DNA from: Terriglobia bacterium
GTDB taxonomy: Bacteria > Acidobacteriota > Terriglobia > UBA7540
Assembly: GCA_020073545.1 (NCBI GenBank)
Contig: JAIQEZ010000045.1
Coordinates: 1-35,114 of the forward strand
Direction: 5' to 3'
DNA: 35,114 nucleotides
The notes below the pieces were generated by a model, which was not told the DNA's origin, ran no database searches, and worked only from the letters and a program-made list of their open reading frames with translations. The position numbers and the translations under genes are program-made. Below, piece after piece: positions 8,850-15,590 of the stretch. How positions within the stretch are numbered: position 1 is the stretch's first letter; every line of letters starts with the position of its first letter.

Positions 8850-9266
8850 CTACCTCCGCGCGACAAATTGGAGTCGCACCTGCTGCCCTTCCGAGGTCTC
8901 GGTCACTTCCCGGCCTTTCAGGATGTAGCCCCTGGCACGAGCCATGGCCAGGGTCTGCTTCTCCTTGTAGAGCTGCTGAACGCGGCCAAGCCACCTGCCG
9001 CCATAGCCACGGTGCTCGTCGAGTTCGTCCGTGATCAGGGTGAGCCGGCCATCCGGCTGGCGCGTAAACCCGATATCACCATAGGCCCCGCGTAGGTGCT
9101 GGCGTCGGATAACAATGTTCGCGACCTTTGCCTCTTGCTCCGAGTAGTACGAGTTCAGCCGCACTCCCTCTGGGTGGACCTCAACCTCGTAACCCATCTC
9201 CTTCAGAGCCTCCACGAGGTATTTCTCCTCGCGCAAGACCGTCTGAGTCTCACCGTATTTCGACAC
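8850..9266 (-). CDS. DUF1257 (Ycf35-like) protein
   Basis: A 138-residue protein whose start, MSKYGETQTVLREEKYLVEA followed by LKEMGYEVE, is typical of the DUF1257/Ycf35 family (M-S-H-x-x-x-x-x-T-x-I-x-x-x-x-x-L-x-x-A-L-x-x-L-G). The GTG at 9266 is preferred over an upstream ATG at 9314 because AAAGGAGG lies 6 bp before it and the family fold begins there. It is the first gene of a four-gene minus-strand operon. A CCACATTATG element lies about 46 bp upstream of the start. Ycf35 is known from cyanobacteria and plastids but its function is not established. Confidence 0.8.
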   Translation of the reverse strand: MSKYGETQTVLREEKYLVEALKEMGYEVEVHPEGVRLNSYYSEQEAKVANIVIRRQHLRGAYGDIGFTRQPDGRLTLITDELDEHRGYGGRWLGRVQQLYKEKQTLAMARARGYILKGREVTETSEGQQVRLQFVARR

Positions 9267-9307
9267 AGCGTGCCTCCTTTCTGTGTATTCCGGTTGTTGC
9301 GTGACCT

Positions 9308-9326
9308 GAACCATAATGTGGCCGCG
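9308..9326 (-). promoter_or_regulatory. CCACATTATGG element upstream of the DUF1257 operon
   Basis: On the minus strand this reads CGGCCACATTATGGTTC, about 45 bp before the first start codon of the operon. The same ten bases CCACATTATG recur before the primase gene (12347-12356), in a cluster of direct repeats at 11185-11310, and once inside a coding region (14135-14144). It may be an operator, or a copy of an insertion-sequence terminal repeat. Confidence 0.4.
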
Positions 9327-9730
9327 TGATTGAAAGAAGTGGGGCCAGTGACCCGTGAGACCGGGATTTTGCGCCGCGTTCTCTTTAGAGAGTCAGCGTA
9401 GTGCGGCGTTCTGCCATGGTTTGCGTTTGCTGCGATTGGTAAACCAAAGGCGACTGCTCGTTGCTGATGCCAGGTTGATAGGAGTCTGGTCGGCTTTCAA
9501 AGCCCCGTCGCCCTATTTTCCAGGAAAGGGCATTCATCGGGCATTAAGAGCGAAATCCCTTCAGGAAGGCGTCGATTCCTCTTTGCATTCAACATTTCTC
9601 AGCGATAGTCTTCTTTCTGTCTTGCACCGGTAAGCGAACCTGGTGTCCTGGTGGCTAGTTATAAGGTTCTCAAAAGCGTGGCTCGTACCCCCATAGCTTT
9701 GCCCTACCTGCTCCTTGCGGAGGTTCGTGA
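9322..9730. other. Divergent intergenic region without a recognised gene
   Basis: About 400 bp between the DUF1257 operon (leaving leftward) and the cold-shock-domain gene (leaving rightward). It must contain both promoters, but I see no convincing -35/-10 pair on either strand. A small CTCT-TTA-AGAG dyad occurs near 9382. The short open frames here have no recognisable similarity. Confidence 0.5.
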
Positions 9731-10867
9731 ATGGAAAGGCTCCGTGTATTAAGAAAAAAAGTCGTGCGTCATGCTCAACAGGCCCTCGCTGGCTTCTCAA
9801 CATACTTGCAAAGTAGCCCGGACAGGCTCGCTAAACTTCTTCGCAAGGCTGACGAGCGCATCAAATCCTTTCCTGGCATTGAAAGTGACCGCACTCGGCT
9901 CAAAAGCGAAATCGAGGCTGCCGAGGTCGAGATCAACCTTCTCCGCTCTGTCGAGGGAACTGTGCAGGATGTCCCTGTGCCGCGGGAAACGTTTTCCCAT
10001 CTGAAACACATCTTGAACCCCAAGCGTTACGTACCCGATGCGCTCAAGGGATTGGCCGAACGGATAGCACAACTTGGTGGAGACCAGGAGATTATCCAGC
10101 TTCGGGTGTCGCCGGAGGAAGCTGCGACTCTGCTCGAGGGGATCCCACGATATGGCAGTATCCTCTCTTACTTCCCCGAGCGACCGCCGAGAATGCTGCC
10201 TCAACCCGATGGATCGGAACTTGAAAGGGAACCGTGGCGCTGGGTATGCAACCTCAAGCCTGGGCGCAGCCTGATGGGTCCCACTCTAGGCGCCCCCGGA
10301 ACGGAACCCGTGCTCATCTGCTCGCCAAGGGAAACTGGTTCGCACCGGCCCGGTGGAACCTTCTACCTTGTCGGGATTCGCAGCGCAGTAATGTGTGGAG
10401 CTGATCGGATTCTCGCCGAACTCGCCTCTCCAGGCTGGCCGCCATGGGGTGACCGCACAGGTCTGAAAAGGAGCCACATCGAGCTCTCGACGAACTCCGA
10501 GGTAAGGGTATACAAAACCTACCGGCCTGCGGTGCAATGGTTTGTAGCGCTCTGTGATGAAGCTTGCCGCGAAAACCCCGCCGCGTGTCGGACCAATGAA
10601 CCGCACTTTATAGAGAATCCCTCCTTCTCCTACAAAAGGCCCCTTACGCAGATCGAGGTGTGTATGCAAGGCACAATCAAACGAGTCATCCGCGATCGTG
10701 GATTTGGGTTCATTCGCTCCACTGATGGCCAAGAGGTGTTTTTCCACCGCAGCAGTCTTCAGCAACTGAATTTTGATGGGTTGAAAGAAGGCGAGACGGT
10801 AGAGTTTGAGATGGAGCGCGGCGAGAAAGGGCCACGGGCCACGAACGTCCGACCCAGTGCGAAGTAA
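9731..10867 (+). CDS. Unknown protein with C-terminal cold-shock domain
   Basis: A 378-residue protein. Residues about 15-75 are helical and charged, probably coiled coil. Residues about 80-305 are an unknown globular region with no motif I recognise. Residues 312-378 form a complete cold-shock domain with both RNA-binding strands, RGFGFIRS and EVFFHRSSL. The start has GGAGG 7 bp before ATG. The cold-shock part begins with Met encoded by ATG at 10664, preceded by GAGG, and is exactly the length of a free-standing CspA-type protein; a separate internal product is therefore possible. The fusion is unusual, as Csp proteins are normally alone. It is transcribed away from the DUF1257 operon. Confidence 0.7.
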   Translation: MERLRVLRKKVVRHAQQALAGFSTYLQSSPDRLAKLLRKADERIKSFPGIESDRTRLKSEIEAAEVEINLLRSVEGTVQDVPVPRETFSHLKHILNPKRYVPDALKGLAERIAQLGGDQEIIQLRVSPEEAATLLEGIPRYGSILSYFPERPPRMLPQPDGSELEREPWRWVCNLKPGRSLMGPTLGAPGTEPVLICSPRETGSHRPGGTFYLVGIRSAVMCGADRILAELASPGWPPWGDRTGLKRSHIELSTNSEVRVYKTYRPAVQWFVALCDEACRENPAACRTNEPHFIENPSFSYKRPLTQIEVCMQGTIKRVIRDRGFGFIRSTDGQEVFFHRSSLQQLNFDGLKEGETVEFEMERGEKGPRATNVRPSAK

Positions 10868-10907
10868 TTCCCCGGTCTTTTCGACATCCCACAGAAAAGC
10901 CGGAGGG

Positions 10908-10925
10908 CCTGCCTGCGCAGGCAGG
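10908..10925. repeat. Perfect 18-bp palindrome
   Basis: CCTGCCTGCGCAGGCAGG is fully self-complementary with no loop. It lies 40 bp after the cold-shock gene stop and is not followed by a T-run, so it looks more like a REP-type palindrome than an intrinsic terminator. Confidence 0.55.
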
Positions 10926-11184
10926 TCTCAAAGGCAGAGGCTCTGCGCTACCCCGCTTGATGCGCACCCGGAAAAAACCTTGCCAGTTTCTGAGCGCCGG
11001 GGCGTCGTTGGAGCGGACAGCGCCCTAGTCGTAGAGGTGCAACCCCTGACTCCCTCGAAGTTGGCTTCGAGGACGCGTGCATGATTGCAGGCCTCGCCGG
11101 CGGATAGCTCCCCTGTAAGGCCGCAGGATTTACTCACGCTCAAGTAGAACCGAGGGTAACGTCAAACGATAGCCGAAATTCTGT

Positions 11185-11310
11185 ACTCCCGGCCAGGATA
11201 TGATTCAAATCCAAACTTCCGGCCACATTATGATTCAAACGGACTTCCCACAGCCCGGGAGCACGGGGAAGAAGCGGGGTTTGAGGGTCACGACGGCCAC
11301 TTTATGATTC
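11185..11310. repeat. Three direct repeats of a CGGCCA-N-TATGATTC element
   Basis: Copies begin at about 11190 (CGGCCAGGATATGATTC), 11220 (CGGCCACATTATGATTC) and 11294 (CGGCCACTTTATGATTC). The first two are 30 bp apart, close to three helical turns. The third overlaps the last codons of the primase gene. Multiple short repeats of this kind occur at the ends of IS21-family elements; alternatively they are binding sites. The rest of the 10868-11287 gap shows no gene I can support. Confidence 0.5.
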
Positions 11311-12310
11311 CATTCGTAGCCATTTGTTCGTTCAAGTCACAATCAGGCAGAACTGGCCGCGGGCAGCCCACTGCGGCCCGAATCATGTCTCTCGTGCAGC
11401 CAGCCCAGCAGATGTACTTGCGAGGGTCCTCGATCGAGATCGAGAGGTTATCTGCGCTGCGGTCGTGCCCCTCTTCGGCGCAGGATGGGCACCGGGTGAT
11501 ATTGTTGTGCCCCACTGTGCGGAGCTTGGTGTGGATGTGCTCGAGGATCCGGAATTCGGACCCACCCGTGTGTCTCCTCATCTCCGGTTCAGCCTTCGGC
11601 TCTGGTGGCAGGAACTGAGGTGGATTGGCTTTCCCCGCAATCAATCCGGCAAGCTGGTCACCGGTCATCTTGGGAAGCGAATTCAGGTAGCACATCTGCT
11701 TCTCAAGATCTTCATCGGCACCGTCAAACCAGAAGCGCTGAGCCGCGCCCCGGTGAATGCCCAGCGGCCCACGGATGGCATTGCCGTACCTGCCGGGCTT
11801 CAACGCATCGTGCTTGGGGAAGACCTCGATTCCTTCCCGCCGCTTGCCTCCCTTGACCGGGATACCCAACCGCAGGGCAAGGCCGCAAATGTAGATGCGG
11901 CAGTCCCGCGCTGGGAGCGGTTCCGCCATGAATATCCAGAGATGTCCGCCACGATGGCTTTTCTCAAGAGCCGACTCCACCCCATCCTGCCTGAGGTAGA
12001 AGCTGAGCTTGAGGAGATCCGTAAGCGCATCCCAATAGTCCGCGTCGATGGCCATCCACTTCGAGCACTGGGTGGCAGGGTTGATCGAGTAGAGGCCGAT
12101 GGTGATTTCGCCTTCGAGGTGCCGCCGGATTGTGTCCAGCGTCAGGCTCAGCCCCTGGCCGGTTTTCTTGTCCTTGGGGCGGTAGTAGTAATGCCGGCCA
12201 TTCTCCGCGTGCGGTCGGTTGGACTGAAGGGTGTAGGCCCGGCGGTTGACGAAGAGGCGGAAGTAGTCCGCCACCACAGTGGCGGGCGCTCTAAGGCGAA
12301 GCATTGGCAT
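11288..12310 (-). CDS. TOTE-type archaeo-eukaryotic primase with zinc finger
   Basis: A 340-residue protein. The N-terminal two thirds match the primase of TOTE conflict systems: the metal-binding motif hhhDhD appears as WMAIDADYW, the catalytic histidine motif as EKSHRGGHLWIFM, and the third motif as EVFPKHDALKPGRYGNAIRG. A C-terminal module with CPSC and CWAGC about 27 residues apart forms a CHC2-type zinc finger as in DnaG primases. The ATG at 12310 is chosen over one at 12349 because GGGAGGAG lies just before it. Unlike full TOTE proteins there is no fused helicase or nuclease. The last residues overlap a repeat also present downstream, so the C-terminus may have been reshaped by an insertion. 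Role: primer synthesis or repair within the island. Confidence 0.8.
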   Translation of the reverse strand: MPMLRLRAPATVVADYFRLFVNRRAYTLQSNRPHAENGRHYYYRPKDKKTGQGLSLTLDTIRRHLEGEITIGLYSINPATQCSKWMAIDADYWDALTDLLKLSFYLRQDGVESALEKSHRGGHLWIFMAEPLPARDCRIYICGLALRLGIPVKGGKRREGIEVFPKHDALKPGRYGNAIRGPLGIHRGAAQRFWFDGADEDLEKQMCYLNSLPKMTGDQLAGLIAGKANPPQFLPPEPKAEPEMRRHTGGSEFRILEHIHTKLRTVGHNNITRCPSCAEEGHDRSADNLSISIEDPRKYICWAGCTRDMIRAAVGCPRPVLPDCDLNEQMATNGIIKWPS

Positions 12311-12345
12311 TCTCTCCTCCCGGAAGTCAGGTGGAGGACACATCT

Positions 12346-12357
12346 CCATAATGTGGG
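12346..12357 (-). promoter_or_regulatory. CCACATTATGG element before the primase gene
   Basis: Eleven bases identical to the element before the DUF1257 operon, located about 37 bp upstream of the primase start and within the 84-bp gap after the membrane-protein gene. Equivalent position and orientation relative to two start codons favour an operator shared by the two operons. Confidence 0.4.
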
Positions 12358-12394
12358 TGGTAAAACGAGAGGAATTCTCTGCCGAATAGACCGG

Positions 12395-12871
12395 CTAGAG
12401 GCTCAGTAGGTAATCAAAGGCGGACAGGTTGCCGAAGCGGACGGAATTTATACGCTTGCCCACGACGTTGGCGAAGTACTGGAGAATCGCGGTCAGCTTC
12501 AGGATAGCGGGTTTTTCGCGCAGTCGGAGCCAACGCCGGGTGATCAGGGAAACGAAGACTAGGCGGAAGCACAACATCACGAACCGCTCTTCAAGCGAAT
12601 AGCGCTGGTTCACGTTGGCGGCATTCCTGAGCAGATAAGTGAGTGCCCGGAAATCGCACTTGAGGCTCATCTGAAGCTGGAGGGAGTCGAAGGGCGCGTT
12701 CATTTCTTCCAACGCCTCACGCACGGCAGGAAACTCCAGGCGGTTGGCCTTGACTATGCTCAGGAAGTACTCCCGGTCGAATTGGCGGCGCAGGATGGTT
12801 TGGAGGGTGCCCTGCAGATAGAAGAAGAAGAGCGCGGTAGAGAGGATCAAGATTAGGGCGGCCAGGACCAT
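12395..12871 (-). CDS. Small membrane-anchored protein of unknown function
   Basis: A 158-residue protein. The first 22 residues are a strongly hydrophobic helix (VLAALILILSTALFFFYL) that would anchor it in the inner membrane, with the remainder a basic, helical cytoplasmic part rich in Arg and Leu. A GAGGT ribosome site precedes the ATG by 5 bp. I recognise no family. It lies between the recombination-factor-like gene and the primase gene on the same strand and may belong to their transcription unit. Confidence 0.62.
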   Translation of the reverse strand: MVLAALILILSTALFFFYLQGTLQTILRRQFDREYFLSIVKANRLEFPAVREALEEMNAPFDSLQLQMSLKCDFRALTYLLRNAANVNQRYSLEERFVMLCFRLVFVSLITRRWLRLREKPAILKLTAILQYFANVVGKRINSVRFGNLSAFDYLLSL

Positions 12872-13126
12872 CGTTTACCTCACTCAAGCTTCCAGTTCTA
12901 CCGGGACCGCGGTCACACACAAAACCATGCCGGCGCGGCGCCGCTGGAGCATTCGCTATCGTGGCCAGCTTAAAGGGGAACGCCAAGGTTGGCAACAGTA
13001 CGGGGGTACCGCCTGCCGTGCTCATCCTCATGCAAGCTGAGAAGTTCCGTCCGCTCATTTGGGCAAGATTGTTGACGCGCTAGGGGTTCAAATGGAGGTC
13101 AACGTAGGGAAGAAAAGCACTCGTGG

Positions 13127-14362
13127 TCAGTGCGTTGCGCCAGCGAGGGCTGACGCCATGAGGTCAGTGGCCGCCTGCAGCTTCGGGATATCAGCCTCCG
13201 TCATGCCGCCGACATCACCGTACTTGAAGGTGCCACCACTTGCCCATTCGACCACTTCCCCGATCGCTTGCTTCTTGGTCGTGGCAACTCGCCGTGCTGC
13301 CGTCAGGAAATCGTTGCGAAGCTGGTTGAACCCCGAACTTGCAGCCGACCCGTTCCCATTGTTCTGCGTAGGAGGTAAGGCGGCCTTGTCGGCGGGTGTC
13401 TTGCCCGACCCGTTCGCGCCATTCGGGGCAGTGTCGCTGTCGAAGGACGAAGGCTTCGTCGTCGGCTGCGGTGCGGTAGGGGCGGGGAGCGTATCGGAAG
13501 GAGAACCTGACGCGGCGCCTTCGCCGGCCGCAGAGCCATTCAATGACGCCGGATAGAACTCCGCCACGACCTCTGGCGCCTGCTCTTGCTCGTCCTCTAC
13601 CACGTCCAAGACCTTGCCACCCGACCCGAGCAGCTTTCGAGTCTCGGCAAACAGCCGTGCGTTCTCAGTCAGGTTAGCGATAAGTTTCCGCATGTCGTCG
13701 CCTTCGACCTCGAGACTCAGCGCCCAGATGGATGATGTCTTCTTTCTCTTCTCCTTGCGGTCGAAGTACGTGGCCTCCTCCGGGCGAACGGTCAGCTTGG
13801 CCGTGATCCCGGCCAGGCGACCGCCCGTGAAAGTCTGGATCTCCTGCAAGGCGGAGTGGATCTGGCGAATGGATCGGTAAGAGCACGTGTGGATGCGGCA
13901 GACACTCCCCAGCCGGGGGAAGTCCGCCAACACGAAGCGTAGGTCGCCACCCGGTTTGCACTGTCCACTCGAAAGCTCTGGACAACCGCTGCCGCAGTGG
14001 GTCCATGGCTGTCCGCTAGGCTTTTCAGCCGTGCGCCGAGTAGCCGAGGTCCCGTCACCCCAGCACTTCCGTTCGGTGGCCGTCCACCAGGCATAGGAAC
14101 TGGGAAAGACGTTCTCGATGTCATCATCGATCAACATAATGTGGAGTTCGCGGCACTCGTCTCCGTAATGCTCGATCAGTTCCGGATCGACTTCCCACCC
14201 AACCCGGTTGGCTGACTTCTTCTTGCGCAGGAAGACGAAGTGGTCGAGCTTGGTGGGATAGTTGTGGTCTCCATTGGGTGGCAGGCCGATGGAGACCTTG
14301 GTGGATACGGACAGCCGCTGGACGACACGACCGTCTTGGTCGTGCGTAACACCAATGATCAT
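13127..14362 (-). CDS. Recombination directionality factor-like protein (Gp3 type)
   Basis: A 411-residue protein with GAAGGAGG before its ATG. The first 220 residues resemble the Gp3-like recombination directionality factor family of serine-integrase phages and conjugative elements: a segment ELHIMLIDDDIENVFPSSYA, a Cys cluster (C100, C123, C127, C135), then LRFVLADFPRLGSVCRI and a block ending in a conserved basic patch and W-A-L-S-L-E-V. Residues about 265-345 are a low-complexity Ser/Pro/Gly/Asn linker, followed by a helical C-terminal domain of about 65 residues. Known members control integrase direction; other annotated relatives are called 'hydrolase or metal-binding protein'. No integrase is visible in the window, so the partner is either outside it or lost. 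Confidence 0.6.
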   Translation of the reverse strand: MIIGVTHDQDGRVVQRLSVSTKVSIGLPPNGDHNYPTKLDHFVFLRKKKSANRVGWEVDPELIEHYGDECRELHIMLIDDDIENVFPSSYAWWTATERKCWGDGTSATRRTAEKPSGQPWTHCGSGCPELSSGQCKPGGDLRFVLADFPRLGSVCRIHTCSYRSIRQIHSALQEIQTFTGGRLAGITAKLTVRPEEATYFDRKEKRKKTSSIWALSLEVEGDDMRKLIANLTENARLFAETRKLLGSGGKVLDVVEDEQEQAPEVVAEFYPASLNGSAAGEGAASGSPSDTLPAPTAPQPTTKPSSFDSDTAPNGANGSGKTPADKAALPPTQNNGNGSAASSGFNQLRNDFLTAARRVATTKKQAIGEVVEWASGGTFKYGDVGGMTEADIPKLQAATDLMASALAGATH

Positions 14363-14961
14363 GGGGATTCCTCCTTCGCAGGATCAATTCCCTGCCAGTT
14401 CTCCCACAGGAAATGGGCTTCAGAGTGCTAATCCTGTTTCAGAGGTAGGAAGGTACTGACTGCGGCTTCTCGAACGATTCTGGGTCCGTAGAGGCCCCTT
14501 TCTGTGGGGAGTCAGAGGGCGTAATGCGTTCTCCCGAGAGTTCTGGAAGTTCCGGTTTGCTCCTTCCCGGCGTGACTTCGGATCGTCCGACCACTTATCG
14601 ACATATTCATTCATGGATTCGCCCGTGGACGTGCTCGTTCCATAACCTGATGAGACCGCCTGCGCGCCGTTTCTGAAGGTCCCAGGCCGATACTGGCCGC
14701 TAGCAGCGGCAGCGGGATACCCGAATTGCGGTTCGTGGCAGATTTCGATGACGGAGGAGACAGGGAAGGAAAGGTGGCTGAGAAATCGGTAAGATGAGGC
14801 AGTTCCCAGTCTCGCTTACCCGGGAGAGGCAAGGCATGCTCTCTCATGGCATACCGACACCCTGCCAGAGGAAAGGAGTGGTCGCAACGGCTTGGCTTGA
14901 GCGTATACTGTGCGCATCTAGAAAGCCCAAATGGAAATTCTCGTCGAAAGGAGGCATTGTG
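14363..14961. other. Intergenic region without a recognised gene
   Basis: About 600 bp between divergent genes. A TATACT box near 14904-14909 could serve as a -10 element for the lipoprotein gene, but a matching -35 is not clear. The open frames here have no recognisable similarity and atypical composition. It may be a junction between the island's DNA-metabolism genes and a cargo gene. Confidence 0.45.
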
Positions 14962-15480
14962 GTGTTCAGCCAAAACTACCAGAGAATAAAGTATCTACTG
15001 CTCTTGACGCCCGTCGTCGCACTGATTCTCGCGCTGGCCGGATGCCAGCAGCCACCAGCACCTCAAGCGCCGGACACAAGGGCCGCAGATGAAACTGCCA
15101 TAAGGGCCGCTGAGGCCGAAATGGCAAAGGTCGTGGGCGCCTTGGACGCGGCGAAGGCGGTGAGCTTCTATACCGACGACGTCGTCGTCATGGCCGTGGA
15201 TGCTCCCGTGGTCCAAGGCAAGGAGAACATGCAGAAGTACTTTGAAACGTGGATGAAAGAGAAACCGGAATTCTCGGTTAACACGGCGAAGGCCGAGGTT
15301 GCCCGGTCCGGTGATCTCGCCTACACCTGGGGCACCGGAAAAATGAGTGTCAAAGACAAGAAAGGCAAGGTTGCCGAAACCACCTTCAAATACGTCAGCG
15401 TGTGGAAGAAGCAGGCGGACGGGGGCTGGAAGATTGTGGTCGACACGATGATTCCTGATCCTCCTGAAACGAAAAAGTAA
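14962..15480 (+). CDS. DUF4440/SnoaL-like lipoprotein
   Basis: A 172-residue lipoprotein. The signal peptide has a basic start, a hydrophobic stretch LLLLTPVVALILALAGC and a lipobox LAGC, giving a lipid-modified Cys at about residue 28. The mature part has the NTF2-like DUF4440 pattern: D-E-x-A-I-x-x-A-E, then F-Y-T-D-D-V-V-V-M, a GKENMQKYFE helix, and a C-terminal strand KYVSVWKKQADGGWKIV. The GTG at 14962 is chosen because AAAGGAGG lies 7 bp before it; the frame is open upstream but that portion is not signal-like. NTF2-like lipoproteins usually have unknown ligands. It converges with the ligase gene. Confidence 0.8.
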   Translation: MFSQNYQRIKYLLLLTPVVALILALAGCQQPPAPQAPDTRAADETAIRAAEAEMAKVVGALDAAKAVSFYTDDVVVMAVDAPVVQGKENMQKYFETWMKEKPEFSVNTAKAEVARSGDLAYTWGTGKMSVKDKKGKVAETTFKYVSVWKKQADGGWKIVVDTMIPDPPETKK

Positions 15481-15511
15481 GAAGCCGCCGATCATGGACA
15501 AACGTCGTACC

Positions 15512-15540
15512 GGCGGGTGGCGCGTTCATCACCACCCGCC
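15512..15540. terminator. Probable bidirectional terminator hairpin
   Basis: GGCGGGTGG and CCACCCGCC form a perfect 9-bp GC-rich stem with an 11-nt loop, located between the convergent lipoprotein and ligase genes. It is followed by a pyrimidine-rich CTTCTCTC rather than a clean T-run. Confidence 0.6.
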
Positions 15541-15590
15541 CTTCTCTCAAGGTCACGCCACCTAATCCTTACAGCAGTAGTAAAGAGGTG

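Noticed and set aside
11185-11310. Possible CRISPR-like array
   Set aside because: Only three degenerate copies, unequal spacing (30 and about 74 bp), and no cas genes.
11324-12409. 361-codon plus-strand frame
   Set aside because: Antisense to the primase gene, which shows all catalytic motifs.
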